A model generated the notes under the pieces. The model ran no database searches and was not told the origin of the DNA. It worked only from the letters and a program-made list of their open reading frames with translations. From positions 1 to 5,272 of the forward strand of contig RECT01000254.1 of NCBI GenBank assembly GCA_007693875.1: a stretch of 5,272 nt of DNA. Direction: 5' to 3'. This DNA comes from Spirulina sp. DLM2.Bin59 (GTDB lineage Bacteria; Cyanobacteriota; Cyanobacteriia; Cyanobacteriales; Spirulinaceae). Shown here in pieces: positions 1-5,098 of the stretch (positions are counted from its first letter, which is position 1; each line of letters opens with the position of its first letter). Position numbers and translations under genes: made by a program.

Positions 1-54
1 GTGCGTCAGACAGGATCAATGATGATGTTGATGGTTGAATTGTGTCTGACGCAC
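1..54. repeat. Long intergenic inverted repeat (hairpin element)
   Basis: Arms of 12 bp, GTGCGTCAGACA at 1-12 and TGTCTGACGCAC at 43-54, are perfect reverse complements around a 30-nt spacer. The spacer holds a smaller inverted repeat, ATCAA (15-19) and TTGAT (28-32). Intergenic palindromes with GTGCGT...ACGCAC ends are familiar from cyanobacterial genomes, so a dispersed REP/MITE-like element is the likeliest reading; this is from general knowledge, not a search. It lies 39 bp beyond the stop of the minus-strand CHAT gene and could fold at the 3' end of that transcript, although no T-run makes it a classical terminator. The window begins exactly at the left arm, so the element may extend further. 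Confidence 0.7.
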
Positions 55-93
55 CGTTGACGAGCATCATAGACTTAACCTGCGCAATGTGAG

Positions 94-1422
94 CTACCAA
101 GCATTGCCGATTAAAGTATAGGCTGCCCAATAGTAGGGATGGGTGAAGGTTTGCCCCTCCTGGGTGAAGTCGAGAATTTCTGAAGTGAGATCAATGTTGC
201 CACCACGGGTTTGGATTTGGTCATTGGCGATCGCCACATCCCCCCGCAACATTGCTAACTGGGCTTGGCGCAAAGCATCGGCTTTGGTGGGAGCCGTTTG
301 CAACCCGTGGTAAAACTCTCCCATGATCCCCACCGTCCCTAAATCACTAATCAACCACAAACTGGCCAGGGCCGCCTTCGCCCCCGACTGCACCGCCAAC
401 CCCGCAAACCCCAATTCTGCATCCTCATCCCCACTAGCGGTTTCACAGGCACTCAACACTACCAACTCCACCGGCGGATCCCCCCATCCCAATTGCCGCA
501 CCTGATCCAAGCCCAAGGGTTGATCAAAAAATTGAATATAGGAGTTATCCGGCGTACCGGGGCGAAATTCCGCATGGGTGGCGAGATGGACAATTTCACA
601 ATGGCAATCCGCCTGCTCTTGACGAAGGCGATCGGGGGTAAACTCGGTATTTAAAAAAGCGCGACTTTGCCAACGGGGTAGAGGAATCGATTGCAACTCC
701 GCCTCAACGCCGGGTAAATCTGGCAATGTTGTAAATTCTGATGCCCCCATCGCTAAAACTTGGGCATTTTTTAAAGGGTGGTGGCCGGTTTGGAGGAGGT
801 TAAATGCGGGGATCTGGGCGAGGCTGAACTGCTCAATTAAAAACTGATCATGGGCAGCATCATAGAACGCCCCAAAGGGAATCGCCCGCAGCCCTTTACC
901 GCCACAAATCAGCAAAATATCGATGTGATCCCGTTGTAAAACATCGGCGATGGGGGCAATGATCCAATCATAAAGCTGGGCGGCAGGTTGCCGATAGGCA
1001 TTGCTGCGGCGGGGATTGCTGACCCCCCGCTGAAAGGCCCGCAACGTCCGCTCTAAGCTCTGGGCATCAGCGGTAAAAATGTCGCTGCTGATGGCCAGGG
1101 TGTCCGGCGTGGTGAGGGCAAGGTTTAAGTATTTTGGAGTAGACATCAACCAAAGCACAGCGGCTTTGCGGCCGGTGGTTTCCTCCAGTTCCCGCAGGGT
1201 TTCGGCAACGGTTTCCACTTGAGTATCGAGATCAACAATGGGAATTCCGAAATAATCGCTATAATCCTGGGCCCATTGCTGTTCCATCTGGTTAATGGCA
1301 TCGGCGACGGTACTGATGACCGTGGTTGGGATTTGGGCGCGGCTGGTTCCGGCGATTAGCAGGAGGGTGCTCAGGCATAGGGCCCAAAAGGTGCGAAAAG
1401 TGGGCTTAGGGGGCTTAAACAT
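94..1422 (-). CDS. Exported CHAT-domain (caspase-like) protein
   Basis: This 442-residue protein opens with a signal peptide: basic residues near the start, hydrophobic core at about 12-25, and a likely cleavage after SRA (27-29). Residues 31-140 are a mostly helical, charged region that I do not recognise. From about 145 to the end it is a CHAT domain, a clan CD cysteine peptidase-like fold related to caspases and separase. Visible marks are the LRAIPFGAF strand-turn (178-186), HLATHAEF with catalytic His283, LSACETASG with catalytic Cys326, the GFAGLAVQSGAKAALASLW stretch (338-356), and the usual end HPYYWAAYTLIGNAW (428-442). Both catalytic residues are present, so it may be an active protease, but its substrate is unknown. 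Many cyanobacterial CHAT proteins carry TPR arrays; this one shows none. The ATG at 1422 directly precedes the signal peptide, though no strong ribosome site is seen. It is probably transcribed alone, since a terminator separates it from the gene upstream. Confidence 0.93.
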   Translation of the reverse strand: MFKPPKPTFRTFWALCLSTLLLIAGTSRAQIPTTVISTVADAINQMEQQWAQDYSDYFGIPIVDLDTQVETVAETLRELEETTGRKAAVLWLMSTPKYLNLALTTPDTLAISSDIFTADAQSLERTLRAFQRGVSNPRRSNAYRQPAAQLYDWIIAPIADVLQRDHIDILLICGGKGLRAIPFGAFYDAAHDQFLIEQFSLAQIPAFNLLQTGHHPLKNAQVLAMGASEFTTLPDLPGVEAELQSIPLPRWQSRAFLNTEFTPDRLRQEQADCHCEIVHLATHAEFRPGTPDNSYIQFFDQPLGLDQVRQLGWGDPPVELVVLSACETASGDEDAELGFAGLAVQSGAKAALASLWLISDLGTVGIMGEFYHGLQTAPTKADALRQAQLAMLRGDVAIANDQIQTRGGNIDLTSEILDFTQEGQTFTHPYYWAAYTLIGNAW

Positions 1423-1520
1423 GGGAAATCGTGGGGGTGAAGCGGAAGCAATTTAAACTTCCCGATCACTCCACCCTAACGGGATTTTTCTTAAATAGCC
1501 GTTGATCCGGCCACAACCAC

Positions 1521-1544
1521 AAAAAAGGGAGGCAATGCCTCCCC
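1521..1544 (-). terminator. Rho-independent terminator of the 100-residue gene
   Basis: Read on the minus strand this is a GC-rich hairpin, GGGAGGC and GCCTCCC around a 3-nt loop (1527-1543), followed at once by six T residues (plus-strand A at 1521-1526). It starts about 34 bp after the stop codon of the gene ending at 1578. It should end that transcript and isolate the CHAT gene downstream. On the plus strand the hairpin is not followed by a T-run, so it is directional. Confidence 0.9.
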
Positions 1545-1577
1545 GTTGGGGCTAAAATTTCAGCCGGATTGATCCCC

Positions 1578-1880
1578 TTAGCGTTTAATGCTTTTCGCCA
1601 TCTGCCGGAACATATCCATGCTGCTATCGGCAGCTTTACGGCGAGGTGTGGCGGCGGCTGACGGATCAGCGGCGGTGGGGGCAGGGGTAGCGGGAGCCGC
1701 AGGAGCACTGAAATCCTTCACTTCCATGGCATTCAATTCTTTGGTGATTTCAAAGCCACCGCCATTGGCTTTACTTTTGGGAAATTTGTGCTTGATTTTG
1801 TTGGGAGTCCGCATGTATTCGATGTCGCCGAAGGTTTTAGCGTCATCGGGTTCAAGAAAAAAAGCGCCTTGCTTTGCCAT
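1578..1880 (-). CDS. Small conserved-looking cyanobacterial protein, function unknown
   Basis: A 100-residue soluble protein without signal peptide or membrane segment. Three parts can be seen: an N-terminal block (1-55) beginning MAKQGAFFLEPDDAKTFG and containing a basic patch (NKIKHKFPKSK, 27-37); a low-complexity Ala/Pro/Thr linker (59-79); and a basic, Met-rich C-terminal segment (87-100, SMDMFRQMAKSIKR) that could form an amphipathic helix. The overall pattern resembles small uncharacterised proteins I associate with cyanobacteria, but I cannot name a family. The ATG at 1880 is the first in frame. The coding call is supported by a strong terminator just beyond the stop and an AT-rich, promoter-like region in front. 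The opposite strand also stays open here, but that frame is only Ala/Gly-rich low complexity. The head-linker-helix layout suggests an adaptor or assembly protein, which is a guess. Confidence 0.85.
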   Translation of the reverse strand: MAKQGAFFLEPDDAKTFGDIEYMRTPNKIKHKFPKSKANGGGFEITKELNAMEVKDFSAPAAPATPAPTAADPSAAATPRRKAADSSMDMFRQMAKSIKR

Positions 1881-2056
1881 GGTTTTGCTGAGGGAAGTTA
1901 AGGATAATGTTAAAATTCATTAAGAATTCTGTAATCAATCTACTAGATTTCCTCATAAATGTGAAGCAAATCTAATTATCTGTAACAAAAGTTAACAATG
2001 TGCCGCCAGCATCAGCCCTTGATCCCCCTTGTTGCCGACTCCCCCGGTTTTCCAGC
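1881..2056 (-). promoter_or_regulatory. AT-rich upstream region with inverted repeats
   Basis: The 176 bp between the DUF4340 stop and the 100-residue gene turn strongly AT-rich at 1904-2000, in contrast to the GC-rich flanks. On the minus strand a TAN3T-type -10 box, TAACAT, lies at 1912-1907, but no good -35 sits at the right distance. Two inverted repeats occur: TAGATTT (1944-1950) with AAATCTA (1968-1974), 17 nt apart, and AATTC (1914-1918) with GAATT (1924-1928). A promoter for the 100-residue gene is likely here, but its exact position is uncertain. No convincing terminator for the DUF4340 gene is seen, so readthrough is possible. Confidence 0.4.
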
Positions 2057-2653
2057 CTAGTCTGTTTCCCGATTCTCCCGTTCTTCTCCGGCAATCCATT
2101 CCCCCAGGTTTCGCTCCACCGCATATTTCAATTCAATGGGCAGGGCCATGATCACGATCTCTCCCGTCGCAGTTTCTGGATCTGCAAAGGTTCCATAAAC
2201 CCAACGCTCATCTAAGGTCGGGTCGCCGAGAAATAGGGTCAGGGGTTGGGGTTGGGAATGGCGGTAAATCCGAATCCTGGCGATGGGATTGGCTAGGCCG
2301 TATTCTGCGAGGGTTGTTTCGGAGGCATTGATGCTGCGGCTGCGGTCATAACGACCTTCCACAAGGAGGTTGGTGAGAAATTGCACCGCGCCTCGATTGG
2401 CTGTGACGCGCTCGGGTCGGATCATCTGCCAGGGGGCTTGCTGATCTTGGGTTTGGCGGATGATCAGCCGTTCCTGGGGGGTTTTGATCTCAAAACGGCG
2501 GAGATCTGCCAATTCCAGATCGGTGAAAATTCGCGATCGCCCCGCTTGCTGTTGCGCTTTTCGTTGAGGGATCACCCCTTCCACCACATACACCACCCCC
2601 CCCAAAAGGATGGCGATGAGGACTAAAACCCAAGTGGTGCGCTGAAGTTGCAT
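2057..2653 (-). CDS. DUF4340 domain-containing membrane-anchored protein
   Basis: The protein has 198 residues when started at the ATG at 2653. A TTG eight codons upstream (2677) keeps the frame open but adds residues ahead of a normal N-terminus; neither start has a clear ribosome site. A single membrane segment spans about 8-27 (WVLVLIAILLGGVVYVVEGV) and anchors the rest, probably on the periplasmic side. The remainder matches the DUF4340 pattern: IFTDLELADLRRFEI (42-56), a buried-type Trp in APWQMIRP (73-80), the ANRGAVQFLTNLL helix (85-97), LAEYGLANPIARIRI (115-129), and LTLFLGDPT (138-146). DUF4340 proteins have no established enzymatic role; some are encoded beside GldG-like ABC transport components, but no such gene is visible here. 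It follows pyrB after 71 bp on the same strand and may share its transcript. A run of eight G (minus strand, 2603-2596) lies in the membrane-segment codons. Confidence 0.85.
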   Translation of the reverse strand: MQLQRTTWVLVLIAILLGGVVYVVEGVIPQRKAQQQAGRSRIFTDLELADLRRFEIKTPQERLIIRQTQDQQAPWQMIRPERVTANRGAVQFLTNLLVEGRYDRSRSINASETTLAEYGLANPIARIRIYRHSQPQPLTLFLGDPTLDERWVYGTFADPETATGEIVIMALPIELKYAVERNLGEWIAGEERENRETD

Positions 2654-2724
2654 GGCGTTGCCGCTGTGAAAAAACAATCAAAACCGTTGTCCAAATTTTA
2701 GGGGAGAATCACGCCGAAAAATGG

Positions 2725-3705
2725 TTAAACTGGCTGCTCTCCCCCCAAAAAGTAGAGCAGGGCCATGCGCACGGCTACGCCACTGGTAACCTGTTGGGAA
2801 ATGAGGCTCAAACGGGGATCATCCATGAGGTCGGAACTCAGCTCCACACCGCGATTGACGGGGCCAGGGTGCAAAACCTTGACCTGGGGACTACAGGCCC
2901 GGAGGCGATCGCGGGTGATGCCATAACGCTGATGGTATTCCCGCAAACTGGGCAGCAGATTATCACTCATCCGCTCCTTTTGGAGCCGCAGCGTCATCAC
3001 AAAATCAGCCCCGGCTAGGGCTGGCTCTAATTCCCAATGGAGTTGTACCGGGGCCAGTTGGGCGAATTGGGGGGGTAACAAGGTGGGGGGGCCCGCAAAA
3101 TGGAGGTCGGCTCCGGCGGCGGTGAGGCTCCAGAGATTAGACCGGGCGACGCGGGAATGGAGAATATCGCCCACAATGGCAATTTTTTTGCCCGCTAATT
3201 GGGCGAGGCGGGGATTTTGCCCATCAATGCTGGTGCAAAGGGTGAAGAGATCCAGCAAGCCTTGGGTGGGGTGTTCATGCTGACCATCTCCCGCATTGAG
3301 GATACGCACGCCACTGCCGAGGCGATCCATTTCGGCGGCGATCGCCCCGGGAACCCCCGCTTGCTGGTGGCGAATCACCATAATATTTGCTCCCATGGCC
3401 CAATAGGTTTTAGCGGTGTCGAGGATGGTTTCCCCTTTGGTGAGGGAGGAGCTACCGGGGGCAAAGTTGAGGCTATCGGCGGATAGTCGTTTTGCCGCCA
3501 GTTCAAAACTGCTGCGGGTGCGGGTGGAGGGTTCAAAAAAGAGATTCGCTACCACCTGCCCCTGAAGGGCGGGGACTTTTTTCGTCCGTCCGGCGAGGAC
3601 GGCTTGAAAGCTGGCGGCGGTTTTGAGGACTGCATCATATTCGGGGGGGGTAAAGTCCGCTAAGGCCAGGAGATGGCGGCGGGTCCAAACCGAGGTCGCG
3701 GGCAT
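2725..3705 (-). CDS. pyrB: Aspartate carbamoyltransferase catalytic subunit
   Basis: PyrB condenses carbamoyl phosphate with L-aspartate to N-carbamoyl-aspartate, the committed step of pyrimidine synthesis, in the cytoplasm. From the ATG at 3705 the protein has 326 residues, close to the family norm. The carbamoyl-phosphate loop FFEPSTRTRSSFE (56-68) is intact. Further active-site elements are S86 and K90 in SSSLTKGET, R112-H113, HPTQGLLDL (145-153), the R185 region in GDILHSRVARS, the aspartate-binding TLRLQKER (238-245), and LHPGPVNRG (278-286). The last motif separates it from the E. coli form (HPLPR) and resembles Bacillus-type subunits that act without PyrI; no pyrI is seen nearby. A TTG seven codons upstream (3726) is less likely as start because the ATG gives the normal N-terminus. 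No attenuator or PyrR-type leader is evident. All key residues are present, so it should be functional. Confidence 0.97.
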   Translation of the reverse strand: MPATSVWTRRHLLALADFTPPEYDAVLKTAASFQAVLAGRTKKVPALQGQVVANLFFEPSTRTRSSFELAAKRLSADSLNFAPGSSSLTKGETILDTAKTYWAMGANIMVIRHQQAGVPGAIAAEMDRLGSGVRILNAGDGQHEHPTQGLLDLFTLCTSIDGQNPRLAQLAGKKIAIVGDILHSRVARSNLWSLTAAGADLHFAGPPTLLPPQFAQLAPVQLHWELEPALAGADFVMTLRLQKERMSDNLLPSLREYHQRYGITRDRLRACSPQVKVLHPGPVNRGVELSSDLMDDPRLSLISQQVTSGVAVRMALLYFLGGEQPV

Positions 3706-3857
3706 GATCACCAACAAAAGGAGCAAGGCTACCCTACACCATTTTTTACCCCTTGCCCTCAGGAATTGATCCGGATGCCCCCTGCCCCAGGGCTGAATAG
3801 ATCAGCATCTACCCTAGAAAAGCCAAGGCTTTCCGGTTTTAATCCCAACGGTGCGCC
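3706..3857. promoter_or_regulatory. Divergent intergenic region, pyrB / GerMN-like lipoprotein
   Basis: These 152 bp separate two divergent genes and must hold both promoters unless transcription starts inside a gene. On the minus strand TAGGGT (3734-3729), a TAN3T-type -10, lies about 24 bp before the pyrB start. On the plus strand TACCCT (3810-3815) is a possible -10 for the lipoprotein gene. Neither has a fitting -35. Two small hairpins occur on the plus strand: CCCTG/CAGGG (3780-3792) and AAAGCC/GGCTTT (3819-3832, 2-nt loop), the second about 25 bp before the lipoprotein ATG. TACCCTA occurs twice, at 3730-3736 and 3810-3816. Confidence 0.35.
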
Positions 3858-4328
3858 ATGAATTTTAAATTTTTCTCCTTGCGTTTTGTGGCCTTCGCCC
3901 TCCTCGGGTTAACGGCTTGCTCCCAACCTTCCCCAGGGCCAACCCCAGAGCCGGCCCCTGTGCCCGTTGCGCCCACCCAGACCGCGACAACCCTTGAGAT
4001 TTACTTGCCGGATATTTATTGTGAAAGTCTAGTCCCTAGACAAGTTGAAGCGACGGGAACCGATGTGGAGGGGGCGATCGCCATTGTTCTCGATCATTTC
4101 AATACTGCTGATTTTGCCATTGCTGGTTATCGCCTCAGCCTCGACCCCGCAGGCCACACCGCCACCATCGATCTCCGCCTCTCCCCCGACAGCCGCCCGT
4201 TTCAAACCCTATCGGGTTGTCAACAGTTCGCCCTCTTTGGCAGCCTGCGCCAAACCTTAACGAACCATCCCACTTGGCAAATTCAAGAGGTGGAGTTTAC
4301 CCAACAGGGTGAGGCGATCGTTCTCTGA
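3858..4328 (+). CDS. GerMN-like lipoprotein
   Basis: A 156-residue protein with a lipoprotein signal: hydrophobic stretch 7-18 and lipobox LTAC, placing the lipidated cysteine at residue 21. A Pro-rich tether (23-40) leads to a single domain at about 43-156. This domain opens with a strand, LEIYLPDIYCESLVPRQVE (46-64), continues with a helix (EGAIAIVLDHF, 71-81), a strand ATIDLRL (102-108), a helix around 121-135 (CQQFALFGSLRQTLT), and a final strand QIQEVEFTQQGEAIVL (141-156). That order resembles the GerMN domain, known from Bacillus GerM and found widely in non-sporulating bacteria, including cyanobacteria. The match is from pattern only, so the family call is moderate. It should sit on the periplasmic face of a membrane and probably binds cell-wall or protein partners rather than acting as an enzyme. 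Cys55 and Cys121 could form a disulfide. The ATG at 3858 starts directly before the signal sequence. The next lipoprotein gene follows after 41 bp. Confidence 0.82.
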   Translation: MNFKFFSLRFVAFALLGLTACSQPSPGPTPEPAPVPVAPTQTATTLEIYLPDIYCESLVPRQVEATGTDVEGAIAIVLDHFNTADFAIAGYRLSLDPAGHTATIDLRLSPDSRPFQTLSGCQQFALFGSLRQTLTNHPTWQIQEVEFTQQGEAIVL

Positions 4329-4336
4329 AAACGCCA

Positions 4337-4342
4337 TATACT
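4337..4342 (+). promoter_or_regulatory. Possible -10 box before the second lipoprotein gene
   Basis: TATACT in the 41-bp gap matches the -10 consensus at five of six bases and would give a leader of about 20 nt. The bases at the -35 distance, inside the end of the upstream gene, do not match TTGACA. It could be an internal promoter; co-transcription from the gene in front is equally possible. Confidence 0.25.
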
Positions 4343-4361
4343 GTAGGTTGTCGATAATCGC

Positions 4362-4366
4362 AAGGA
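4362..4366 (+). promoter_or_regulatory. Ribosome binding site AAGGA
   Basis: AAGGA lies three bases before the ATG at 4370, a somewhat short spacing but the clearest Shine-Dalgarno sequence in the window. It supports that start, although the encoded N-terminus is longer than a usual lipoprotein signal. Confidence 0.55.
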
Positions 4367-4369
4367 AAC

Positions 4370-4846
4370 ATGGTAGGGGCGCGATCGCATCCACACATAG
4401 CAAAACCCCGGAATTGGGCCAAGGCCCTGATCGGGATCATCCTTTGCCTGCTGCTCACCAGTTGCAGCGGGGGGCGGCCCTCCATTAGCCTCGCCCCCAC
4501 CCCGGAGATCATTCGCAAGGCGATCGTCCTCCAGGTGCAACACAGTCAAACCGCCCTCAGCGCCCAACTCAAAACTGCCCCCCCTAACCTGAAAATCCGC
4601 CATATCAAAGTGGATCAGGTAGAAAGTTTGTACCTAGCCAAATTGCCGACGTATCATCTCCAGGGTCACTATGATTTGAGCTTTGAATTACCGGATCAAA
4701 TCCTCGAACAAAGCCGTAATTCTTTTGATATTTATTTACAGCGTCAAAGGGAGGGGAAAACCTGGCGTTGGCTCAGACCAGAAATTTCTTCAACAGAGGA
4801 AAACCCACCGCAACCCCAGCATTGGCTGACCTACCGGGTTTATTAA
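4370..4846 (+). CDS. Small lipoprotein of unknown function
   Basis: A 158-residue protein with a signal-type segment (NWAKALIGIILCLLLTSC, 15-32) ending in the lipobox LTSC, so Cys32 is the predicted lipidation site. The mature part (33-158) starts with a short Gly/Pro-rich tether and has an alternating helix-strand look: PTPEIIRKAIVLQVQHSQTA (43-62), LKIRHIKVDQVESLYL (74-89), then LPTYHLQGHYDLSFEL (92-107) and NSFDIYLQRQREGKTWRWLRP (117-137), the most conserved-looking stretches. It resembles uncharacterised lipoproteins from cyanobacteria, but I recognise no named domain. The N-terminal region before the hydrophobic core is long (14 residues) and its first codons lie in GTAGGGGCG and a HIP1 site, so this part may derive from repeat sequence. 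It lies 41 bp behind the GerMN-like lipoprotein, likely as an operon partner, which would place both on the same membrane surface. Confidence 0.85.
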   Translation: MVGARSHPHIAKPRNWAKALIGIILCLLLTSCSGGRPSISLAPTPEIIRKAIVLQVQHSQTALSAQLKTAPPNLKIRHIKVDQVESLYLAKLPTYHLQGHYDLSFELPDQILEQSRNSFDIYLQRQREGKTWRWLRPEISSTEENPPQPQHWLTYRVY

Positions 4847-4853
4847 AGGCTTG

Positions 4854-4874
4854 GGGGCGAAAATTGTTCGCCCC
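4854..4874. repeat. REP-like palindrome GGGGCGAA...TTCGCCCC
   Basis: Perfect 8-bp arms (4854-4861 and 4867-4874) enclose a 5-nt loop, seven bases past the lipoprotein stop. Palindromes with GGGGCGAA / TTCGCCCCTAC ends are a common dispersed intergenic motif in cyanobacteria, as far as I recall. No T-run follows, so it is not a textbook terminator, but the strong stem could protect the 3' end of the lipoprotein mRNA. Confidence 0.7.
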
Positions 4875-4964
4875 TACAGCAAGGGTTGCAATTTTGGATA
4901 ATTGGGATAAATTGAGCGGCTCACCGTCAATGGTGAAAATCTGAAAAATTGAGCATGGGTGGAT

Positions 4965-4992
4965 TGTTTATCCTTCCCGATCGATCTAAGAT
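4965..4992 (+). promoter_or_regulatory. Candidate promoter with overlapping inverted repeat
   Basis: TTGTTT (4965-4970) as a weak -35 and TAAGAT (4987-4992) as a -10 are 16 bp apart and point toward the gene starting at 5099, giving a leader of about 100 nt. The 7-bp inverted repeat GTTTATC (4966-4972) and GATAAAC (4990-4996) covers both boxes, as an operator would. The rest of 4875-4964 holds only a short hairpin, TCACC/GGTGA (4921-4936), and a repeated AAATTGAGC (4909 and 4946). Confidence 0.35.
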
Positions 4993-5035
4993 AAACGGCG
5001 TAGGGTTACTTTGCGCAGGCGGGTCTGGCTTGTAA

Positions 5036-5064
5036 TGGACAGCCTGTCAATATTCTGCTGTCCA
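5036..5064 (+). promoter_or_regulatory. Leader hairpin before the gene at the right edge
   Basis: TGGACAGC (5036-5043) and GCTGTCCA (5057-5064) form a perfect 8-bp stem with a 13-nt loop, ending 34 bases before the ATG at 5099. The first arm also belongs to a compact palindrome, GACAG-C-CTGTC (5038-5048), so two mutually exclusive folds are possible. It could be an RNA leader element or a protein operator; no known riboswitch class is recognised. Confidence 0.45.
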
Positions 5065-5098
5065 GCGTAACTTGTACAACATTCAGGGTTTCTGCATC

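Noticed and set aside
1466..1708. 80-codon minus-strand frame rich in Pro and Leu
   Set aside because: It is the shifted frame of the Ala/Pro linker and reads straight through the intrinsic terminator at 1521-1544.
1588..1923. 111-codon open frame on the plus strand opposite the 100-residue gene
   Set aside because: Composition is Ala/Gly low complexity created by the opposite linker, and it runs into the AT-rich control region. The minus-strand gene has a matching terminator and a coherent protein.
1982..1997. NtcA-like site TGTAAC-AAAA-GTTAACA
   Set aside because: The match to GTA-N8-TAC fails at one base (TAA), and no -10 box follows at the usual distance on the minus strand.
3706..3726. 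TTG start for pyrB seven codons upstream
   Set aside because: The added residues are hydrophobic and unlike PyrB N-termini; the ATG at 3705 gives the standard start.
4283..4603. Minus-strand frames across the lipoprotein junction
   Set aside because: They cross two well-supported plus-strand genes, including the lipobox, and show no family features.
4921..4936. Hairpin TCACC/GGTGA as a terminator
   Set aside because: The stem is only 5 bp and no T-run follows on either strand.
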